Source: Apostichopus japonicus (Eukaryota; Echinodermata; Holothuroidea; Aspidochirotida; Stichopodidae). From it: DNA of 64,000 bases. Shown here piece by piece: positions 56,415 through 64,000 of the stretch. Each line of letters begins with the position of its first letter. The first letter of the stretch is position 1. A program made the position numbers and the translations under genes. A model generated the notes under the pieces. The model was not told the origin of the DNA, made no database searches, and saw only the letters and a program-made list of their open reading frames with translations. The stretch spans positions 2,482,001 to 2,546,000 of the forward strand of contig NC_092566.1 in NCBI RefSeq assembly GCF_037975245.1, read 5' to 3'.

Positions 56415-57817
56415 CCTTAATGGGGACTTGCATGAGTGTCCCTCCTGATCCTTTTTTTTCTACTTAACTTATTTTTATACCCCTCCCCAACCCCCACCTG
56501 ATCTGTATCTGCATGCCGTAGGCCTACTGTTTTATTCTATATAGGGCTACATAGGCCTACTCTTGACTTGCCGTCTTCATGAAGAAACATAATAATATGC
56601 TTTTATAAATTTTGACTAGTTGGGTACATGACTGCAGCTCCACCTCTGCATGTGTGGCCTTACACTACCCAAGTACCCTTCCCCTGTTTCACCAAGAATG
56701 GCATTTTCGGCTTTAACGTGGATAATTAGCTAGTATAGTCCTCTTTAAATTTAAAGGGTGGGGTGATTTTGGGAGACGCGATATGTTCCTCGTTTTTTTT
56801 TTCATCTGGAGTATATATAGACATAGTTTTGGACACCGTGTCATGACTCTTCCTCACAAATGATGCATAATTTCTCAAACACTTTTCGCTTTCCCATGGC
56901 TGTTACAGTCTAAGGTTACCTTAATTTGTTTAAATAACTCCACACGATGGATCAGTAATTTTTGATGTCGACATCGACGAAATGGTTTACGAAAAGTGCG
57001 CATCGAATGTAACAGTGTCGTACGCAAAAAATTGGTGATGCGTTTGCTGAAATAAGCCATTTTACCTTTAAAACTATCCTTGGAAGGAATTAATTTTATT
57101 TGACGCAGCTAGTCAGTATTGACCAGAGCCGTATCTCGCATGGCTAGGTTATTCTCTACCCAGGAAAATGTGGACCATTCAAAATTGGGGAGATGGAGGC
57201 GGTGCGTACCCTCTGCGTGCGGAATTGTGTGTAGGTAAGCGTTCGATCGGACATTAGGCGACAGCCTGATGACCACGCTCTGAGACCAATGTATATATAA
57301 TACTAGTTCACTTTCATCTTTCTTTTTGTCATTGCCTGTCTACAGATGATTTGGATGGAATGCACCAGTAACATGTAGGTACCACCTATACCTGGTACCA
57401 TTTTCACGACAATCACGTTCAACGAATGTCACGCTACAACGACAAGCACAAGTTGGTCCAGCAATAACAACAAGTTAAACTGCATATGAAAGGCACTTGT
57501 TACCAGTATTTGCATAAAACGGACCTCCCAACGTCTCCAGAGATTTCATCAGCGAACTGAGTAGACGACGATAATTCCTTCGAAACTCGCATAGCACCAT
57601 ATGCTATGAAGACAGAATCCTGTGCCTCAATGAACTGCAAATAAATTGCCTTATTTTGCAGGAAATGAAACTAAGTGTCGTCAAAATCAAATTCACAGAA
57701 TCACACCACGTTCAGGCGGCTGGTACTGAGTATCGACATAGGCTAGCATAGCCTGTCATTAGTAGTTAAGTGCTGTAGTAGGATTAGGAACCTGAAGACA
57801 GAAGCCCAGAGCAGAAA

Positions 57818-57861
57818 ATGGTGAAAGACCAGTTCCGAGAGACCGACTTGGCGCGAACAAT
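57818..57861 (+). CDS. POLR3A: POLR3A exon 1 (start codon)
   Basis: ATG at 57818-57820 begins [14 protein letters not shown]. Two spare bases (AT) join A of exon 2 to give Ile, producing TISHVCFG as in human KISHICFG. Donor gtaatt. Confidence 0.93.
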
Positions 57862-60800
57862 GTAATTGAACTTTAATTAGGTTTATGGCATTTAGGCTAC
57901 ATTAAACTGAGGTCTTCTAACGCAATGCTACTGAAGTTTATGACATTAGGCCTGGCCTAGGCCTAACTTAGGCCTCCAATTAGTATAGTCAGTATTGCGA
58001 AGTTCAGAACACTGCGAAGTTCGGACACCCTAAGAAAAACATGATTTCACCATGAAAACCTACTGGAAGAGCCGAATTTCACCAAAAAGTACGAAGCTAC
58101 AGTTATTTTCTCTTCAAAATGACCCGTGTGCAAGAAATTACATACATATTTGTCAATAAAATGACGGAGATCTATGAATTCTGTTATAATTACTGAAAGA
58201 GCAACTGCGCCACCAATTTTATCACCAGCCCCACACTGTGGGTTGCATGTCCGAACTTCGCAATACTCTAGCAAAGAAATACCAGTTCCACAATCACGAA
58301 GAATCTTCATGGAAAACAACGTGAAAACAGTTTGCAGGAAAGAAAGTTTGGCCGTGTATCGTACTTTAACACAATTCTCCCACCATATGAAGTATATTTT
58401 CCGGTGATTTATACCAGAAGATTAAGTTTTGGGTAGTTTTAAGGCTTAGGTGTCCGAACTTCAAAGTGACCATGCTAATAGTAGGCCTAAACCAAGTTAG
58501 ATTCGTCACAGGCACTCCCAACGATGTGGTAAATGCTTGTAATTATATAATAGTTACATCTATTCTCATGGCAATAGACAGAATAAGAGAAACGCATTAT
58601 GTTATTGGCCAGGTGTATAACTTGTAGTATTGTAGGTCCTTGTGGCTGCTGGGCAAAAAAGGGAATGTGGGCCCTATCAAGTATTATCTTATTATCCCAA
58701 CAGCCGGAGGGAAAAAAATGGATTTTGCAGGTTGAAAGCCTCATATTCTGTGTCTAGCTCAATGTCTGCTGTATATATCCCCAACTATAGCAGATATATC
58801 CCCAACTATAGCACGCTATCATGGAAAAGTTTCTTGTGATTACATAATCGACCTGCCTTGGTCGTAAAATGACCTCTTTTTACCGATTAGTCTGTAATGC
58901 CTGCCACATATTTTTTCTTGTATGAGGGTCTTTGTGTGAACGCTGTATGATTAACTACACTGTAGACATGAACATATTTCCACACAGTTTTTACACAAAG
59001 AGCCAAATGGTGCTAAGAAGCTATGCAGGCTTGTTCTGGAGCCTGGGGTCGATTTACGACCGTGACAGGTCCATAATGTACTCATAAAACTTTCCTAGCT
59101 ATAACGTGCTATAATTGGAGCCAATAAAGCATACCTTATAGATAACATGCATTTAAGCATACATTACTTGTTGAACGTTTCAGAGCACTGTGTGGTCATA
59201 GCCTTCATTCTGCAACCAGATCTTTAACCTTTACTCAATCTAATACTTTTGCCTTATGTGTACAATGTCTATTTTTTAATATTATTTTATTTATTTAACA
59301 GAAGCCATGTCTGTTTTGGTTTAATGACATCAGATGAAATGAGACAGCAAGCTCACATTCATGTGGTCCATAAAAATCTTTACCAACCAGACACAAGGCA
59401 GCCAATTTCATATGGTGTTCTGGACCACCATATGGTAAGTCACTATACGATATTTCTCATTCGCATAGCTATGTGAGATTTTTGCAAATCAATCAACATA
59501 GTATTGAATTTGATGACATCAAAAATAAGAAATGCATCCATATTGGAACAATTTTAGCTGGAGGGCTAAGCAATTATTTGATCTTGGTAGAAAAGTCCAG
59601 TAATGTATGCACATTTACCTTGAGTTGTACATGTTATGAAAAGCCAAATAGGCTTTAGTTTACATAAACTGGATCATCATCTGATCAACCTGGTCTGATC
59701 ATTGTTGCAACTTTATTGCTGGTGGTCTGCAAATTAACAATATATTAAAATTTATCAAACTATCACAAATAAAACTATGACGCCCTCCTAGATATTATCG
59801 CCAAAGGAACACAACTAAACAAACGATTCTATTCTGTTCACAATGTTTTGTTTTCCAAACACTATTCATATGATCATGAAGAGCATGTACACAGTTAACT
59901 GGAAAATTTCACTTGTATTTTTGTATTTAAAAAGAAATTTGACCATTTCAGCTATTGAACTATCTTGTTATTGGATGTTTTGATGTCCAGAATAGCATAA
60001 AAAAAAACTTGATCAGAATCAACTCAAAAAGCCATCATTTTTTATTTATTTATTTTTTTTTTATATGTATTTTCTTTTAACATTTGTGAAATCCTCATAT
60101 ACTTCTAGCGATAACTGAAATAATATTCTTCATTTTCATTGATATTCAGCCTTGAGTTCATTTAACAAATCATCCACACACTTTCCTAAATACACAGGGG
60201 ACTAGTGAGAAGGGAAATCCTTGCCTAACATGCCAAAAGCCTTTGCCAGAGTGTGTTGGGCATTATGGATTCATCGACCTAGCCTTGCCGGTTTTCCATA
60301 TTGGTTACTTCAGATCCATCATCAACATCCTACAATGTATCTGTAAGGTAAGCTAGTAGTGACCTATTTATATTTTTGAGTGTTATGTAAGTCTACTCTA
60401 AATATCATAGTTTTGGAATGGCATTAGCCTAGCTTTCTATCTCTTAGTAAATAGATTCAGTGACCTTTACATAATGATCAGACAAACACTTTGTAAACAT
60501 GGCAATGGCAAATTTTCAAAAGGATAGAATGGTTGGAATTCATATTTTATCACAAGTTTCCACCTTTTAAATATAGTAAGTTGTCAAAGGTCAAACTTTA
60601 TGAGGGATCACCTAACATCAAAATCTCAAAACAATGGAAACAGGAGCAGTTTATATAAGATGACATCTTTGATGGAAATTTGTGCATTTTATGTTTATAA
60701 ATGGATGTGAAAGGTCATTTGAGGTTATCATAACTGGCTAAGTGTTTAAAGTAGATTTTAAGTTTAGGCATATGACACTAATAAAGTTCATATGGTGATA

Positions 60801-63800
60801 TTTTAACATTTTTGTTCTATTCTAGCAGTCGTCCAAGCTGTAATTTGTTTTTTGGTAAATGTATTAATTTAGTTTGCTTCTGTTTCAATGAAATGACACA
60901 AATTTCTTGTTCTTATTGTTGTTTTTTCTTCCTTTCATTCAACAGACTTGTGGAAGGGTCCAATTAACAACTAATGAAGCCAAAGTATTCCTTTACAGCC
61001 TGAAGCGCCCATCTTTATCTTATCTGCAAAAGAAAGGCTTGAGGAAGAAGATTCATGAAAAGTGTAAAAAGTCTCAAGTTTGCCATTATTGTGGAGCTTA
61101 CAATGGTAATTAAATTGGTGTTCCATTCATTCTATATTTTTTGGGGGGAGTGCTATTTTTGTTCAGATCAAGTTAGAGGTAAAAGGGTCCAACAATAGCC
61201 CCAAAAATATTAGTTTCATCCTGTTTTGTTACTCCAACCCTGTGGAGATTCAGGTTCATTTGGATGAACACTTTTATGTTATTAGACAGTTTCTTTATGT
61301 TATTAGACAGTTTCTTTTATGATTTGTCAGTGATTTACATGATTTCTGATAATTTACAATGGCATGGAGCTTTGATGTACAAAATAAGCCGTCACATTGC
61401 TGGAATATTTACAACAATTTTAAGAGCCTGTTCATTTTGTATGATATGAAAGGAGAGTATATAAACTATATGGGGGAGTTACCATCACCTGTTTAATTTG
61501 CTAAATTCTTTTCATGTATTTGTTTTTCTGTAACAAGATAACATATACTTGTTCAACAACATACAATTAGGGACACACCAGATATCCGGTCCGGTCGGAC
61601 TATCCAGCCGGATAGTGAGCAATTATCCAGTTCCGGTTCCGGCCGGATCTTTTTCAAAATCTGGCCTAAATTATTCCTTAAAAAGGTGTTGGTATTAATT
61701 TATATCAATGTAAACTATTTCCAAAAATTAATAAAAACATTCAAAGTAAGGAAAAATTAGGTGTAACATGTTTAATTTAATTTTCTCAATGGTCTGACGA
61801 ACTTATTTGATAAAAGAATGTAGATTACACCACTTCAAGTCATATTTAATCTCATAAATGGGGTCTTAATTTCACCTTCATTATAATATGCGTATACCTC
61901 ACCTAAGATTTGCTCCTTGTTTCATACTTCTACTTCTTATTAATGATTTTCTTTGTGTAATGAAAAAGTCCGGTTCCGGCCGGATAAAATCCGGCCGGAT
62001 TTCATGTACTATCCGGCAAAATCCGGTTCCGGCTGGATCAAAAAATTCGGATCCGGTGCATCCCTACATACAATATAGTTGTACGAAAGGAAGCATTCTG
62101 TCTTAAGTCATAATAATGCAGATACCTGATATCTTTAATACTGCGGCAATCATTTTCTAATACTCTATGGTATTTGGGGTTCATAACCCTGTTTTCAAAA
62201 TAAAGAAAAGAAAGAGGTTTGCTTCTTTCGTTGAATTTTGTCAGGAAGAGAATAAAAAATGCTACCGTTCGCTTTTTTTTTCTGTCTTCTTTTGAAAACG
62301 TACTATTTGATTTGATCATGTGACTTACTTACCTTTCAAATGTAGGCATCGTCAAGAAGTGTGGTACCCTTAAAATTGTCCATGAGAAATACAAGAAGAC
62401 TCGTAAGGTTTCAGACGGCAGCCTGGAGGAGTTTCAAGCGGCTCTAGGTACGGCCGTCACTCACAACAAGGAGCTGGCTAATCTCATTAAAACAGCTTCG
62501 GTAAGGGACTTAAACAATCAGTCAGTAGGGCTGTTGGAGGGATCATTAAAACATATATGAATATGGCATTTAAAGGGGGGGGGGGGGGTTTGGCTTAATC
62601 TCAAATAAGTGTCAGGCATAGGGACCTATCCTAGCACCCTTCATTGGCCCTTCAAGGCAAGCCAGGGGGGCGGGTCAGGAGGATACAATAAAGTCAATAA
62701 GGGGCCCAGGGGAAAAAAAGGGTCAAGTGTAATTCTCATTTTCATGTATGTATTGACAAGTTTATGAAGATTCCAGTTTGTTGGTGACATAATTGTCCCT
62801 GGAGCTCCAAGTGGCTTCAAATACACCTGATTCAGAAGGTTACTTCGCTTCCCCCAAAATTTAATGCAATTCATGAACTTTGAGAGATCTTTCACTTTGT
62901 CTTTGCAGGAAATCATGAATCCATTGATTGTACAGGACTTGTTCAGGAGAATTCCACATGAGGTAGTTTTGTCTTTGAGTAAATTATGTTTAATTTTTCA
63001 GTTTTTTAACATCAACTTGTGGTTTTTGTGTAATCCCAGCCGTATTTCTTGTGATTTCTACATATTGTGAAACTGAAAATCATGATTCCAGTACTTTTAG
63101 AATCAAATTTTCTATCTGAGTGATATTTAATTAAAAACTTTTGTTTTAAGTAACTATGAAATTTTTGTGGCAGATTTTGTCTCAGATTTTCTCCACCAAT
63201 TCAGCATTTAATTAAGTGCAGAGTTGTAACAAAAAGCTAGTTATGTGAAAATGTTATCAATCACTAAAGTAGTGAAAATTCTTTGGTTAATTAAGGTAAA
63301 CTAATACCTATATTTGACAGGACATTGTTCTTCTTGGGATGGAGAGCACTAACAGTCGACCTCAAGATCTGATCCTGACCCGACTTCTGGTTCCTCCTCT
63401 CTGCATCAGGCCTTCCGTCATATCAGACTTGAAGTCCGGAACGTGAGTTGTCTCTTTAAAATTCAACTTGTTTTATCTCTTTCATGCTGGGATAGTGCTA
63501 GAAGTCGGAGATATCCTTTACAAAAGGGTATAGTATCAAATACAAAAATAAGAAGTATAAAAAATAAAACTTTCATCTTTAATTTCATTAGCCATATCTT
63601 CCTTCCATATCAGTGTTTGATTTGTTATTACATTTGTTTTTTCATTGCGGATTGCAATCTAGAGACTGTCAGCCAAAATACTATTTGCTAACCAATCAGA
63701 TGTAAAGAGAGATTACCAAATGCTTAATTGTGATTGGCCTTCTGGATAACACTTACATTGTGACACTCTCCTTTTGTCATTTCCTTGACCTCAGTAATGA

Positions 63801-63894
63801 AGACGATTTGACGGTGAAATTGTCCGAGATTATTCTTTTAAATGACGTCATAGAGAAGCATCGACAAGGTGGAGCTAAGATGTCCATGATTATG
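57818..63894 (+). CDS. POLR3A: RNA polymerase III largest subunit RPC1, N-terminal part (8 exons)
   Basis: POLR3A forms the catalytic core of nuclear RNA polymerase III with POLR3B and transcribes tRNA, 5S rRNA and U6 genes. Exons: 57818-57861, 59302-59434, 60198-60347, 60946-61105, 62346-62500, 62909-62962, 63321-63442, 63795-63894; total 918 nt, 306 codons, in one frame with GT-AG borders. [20 protein letters not shown] opens the protein as in human (MVKEQFRETD). The clamp zinc-site cysteines and histidine are present: CLTC and CVGH in exon 3, CKTC across exons 3/4 and CHYC in exon 4. [17 protein letters not shown] is diagnostic. The active-site NADFDGD motif lies beyond the window. Confidence 0.96.
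59302..59434 (+). CDS. POLR3A: POLR3A exon 2
   Basis: It encodes [20 protein letters not shown] and then [12 protein letters not shown]. Acceptor tttaacag, donor gtaagt. Confidence 0.96.
60198..60347 (+). CDS. POLR3A: POLR3A exon 3, zinc site
   Basis: It encodes [20 protein letters not shown] then [22 protein letters not shown] and CVGH are the C-x2-C and C-x2-H zinc ligands of the clamp. Donor gtaagc. Confidence 0.96.
60946..61105 (+). CDS. POLR3A: POLR3A exon 4, zinc site
   Basis: It starts TCGRVQL, completing CKTC from the exon 3 end, and contains [18 protein letters not shown] and CHYCGAYN. Donor gtaatt. Confidence 0.96.
61568..62066. mobile_element. hAT-like miniature element in POLR3A intron 4
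   Basis: 499 bp with inverted ends TAGGGACACACCAGAT (left) and TAGGGATGCACCGGAT (reverse complement of right), flanked by a perfect 8-bp duplication CATACAAT at 61560-61567 and 62067-62074. Subterminal ccggttccggccggat repeats occur on both sides. No coding capacity. Confidence 0.93.
62346..62500 (+). CDS. POLR3A: POLR3A exon 5
   Basis: It encodes [20 protein letters not shown], then [20 protein letters not shown]. Acceptor aaatgtag, donor gtaagg. Confidence 0.95.
62909..62962 (+). CDS. POLR3A: POLR3A exon 6
   Basis: 18 codons: [18 protein letters not shown], matching LNPLVVLNLFKRIPAED. Acceptor ctttgcag, donor gtagtt. Confidence 0.94.
63321..63442 (+). CDS. POLR3A: POLR3A exon 7
   Basis: It encodes [20 protein letters not shown], then [20 protein letters not shown]. 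Donor gtgagt. Confidence 0.96.
63795..63894 (+). CDS. POLR3A: POLR3A exon 8
   Basis: It encodes [20 protein letters not shown], then [13 protein letters not shown] before gtaagt. The next exon, expected to start EDWDFLQ-like, is outside the window. Confidence 0.95.
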
Positions 63895-64000
63895 GTAAGT
63901 TGGATTTGAATGTTTGGCTTATTAAAAAGTAATTGCATGGGTTTAAAGGTCATCAGTATAAAATCCAATTTTAAGCACGTTAAATATTGTTTAAAGCTGT

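Larger units (their letters stand above)
51563..57817. other. Divergent intergenic region, ANKHD1-POLR3A
   Basis: 6.25 kb between two divergent start codons. About 3.9 kb is accounted for by the insertions listed (52125-52502, 52563-53579, 53919-56414). The rest would contain both promoters and 5' UTRs. No other gene was seen. Confidence 0.6.
57862..61105. other. POLR3A introns 1-3
   Basis: Introns 57862-59301, 59435-60197 and 60348-60945 are AT-rich. Intron 1 has a short direct duplication (atatatccccaactatagca) at 58776-58812. No other feature was seen. Confidence 0.5.
61106..63794. other. POLR3A introns 4-7
   Basis: Intron 61106-62345 holds the hAT miniature element and a 23-bp direct duplication (tatgttattagacagtttctt) near 61276-61320. 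Introns 62501-62908, 62963-63320 and 63443-63794 contain only a G run at 62576-62588. Confidence 0.5.

Overview
The window is animal nuclear DNA: AT-rich, with introns, GT-AG splice sites, mostly one or two ankyrin repeats per exon, and many short transposons. It carries parts of three conserved metazoan genes. Repeat style (hAT-type miniature elements, a CR1/L2-like LINE tail ending in TTATATAGCGC, a tRNA-derived SINE) and protein similarity fit a marine invertebrate deuterostome. An echinoderm is my best guess, but no species-diagnostic sequence was found.

Layout. (1) 440-6733, plus strand: the last seven coding exons of WAPL, the cohesin-release factor, to its stop codon. (2) 6734-14455: about 7.7 kb between two convergent genes, with tandem repeats and no recognised gene. 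(3) 14456-51562, minus strand: an apparently complete ANKHD1/ANKRD17 (Drosophila mask) orthologue in 29 coding exons. Summed exon length is 7056 nt, a multiple of three, about 2351 residues. It has two ankyrin blocks, a Glu/Lys-rich segment, one KH domain and a Pro/Ser/Gln-rich tail. Introns 1 and 2 exceed 7 kb each. (4) 51563-57817: a divergent intergenic region filled with insertions, several with clear target-site duplications. (5) 57818-63894, plus strand: the first eight coding exons of POLR3A, the largest subunit of RNA polymerase III (306 codons), running off the window.

The three genes are housekeeping or signalling genes with no obvious joint function: WAPL releases cohesin, MASK/ANKHD1 is an RNA-binding scaffold and Yorkie/YAP cofactor, and POLR3A makes tRNA and 5S RNA. 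They are neighbours, not an operon.

The unusual content is in the non-coding DNA. It includes hAT-like elements with 8-bp target duplications (one confirmed by an empty site in a paralogous copy), a nested transposon-in-transposon structure with an 11-bp outer duplication and a perfect 96-bp inner direct repeat, a LINE 3' fragment abutting a MASK splice donor and open in frame with the exon, a SINE that appears to share that LINE's tail, and a WAPL-intron minisatellite whose unit carries a splice-donor-like motif. I saw no sign of a new biological system. All homology statements come from recognition without a database search.
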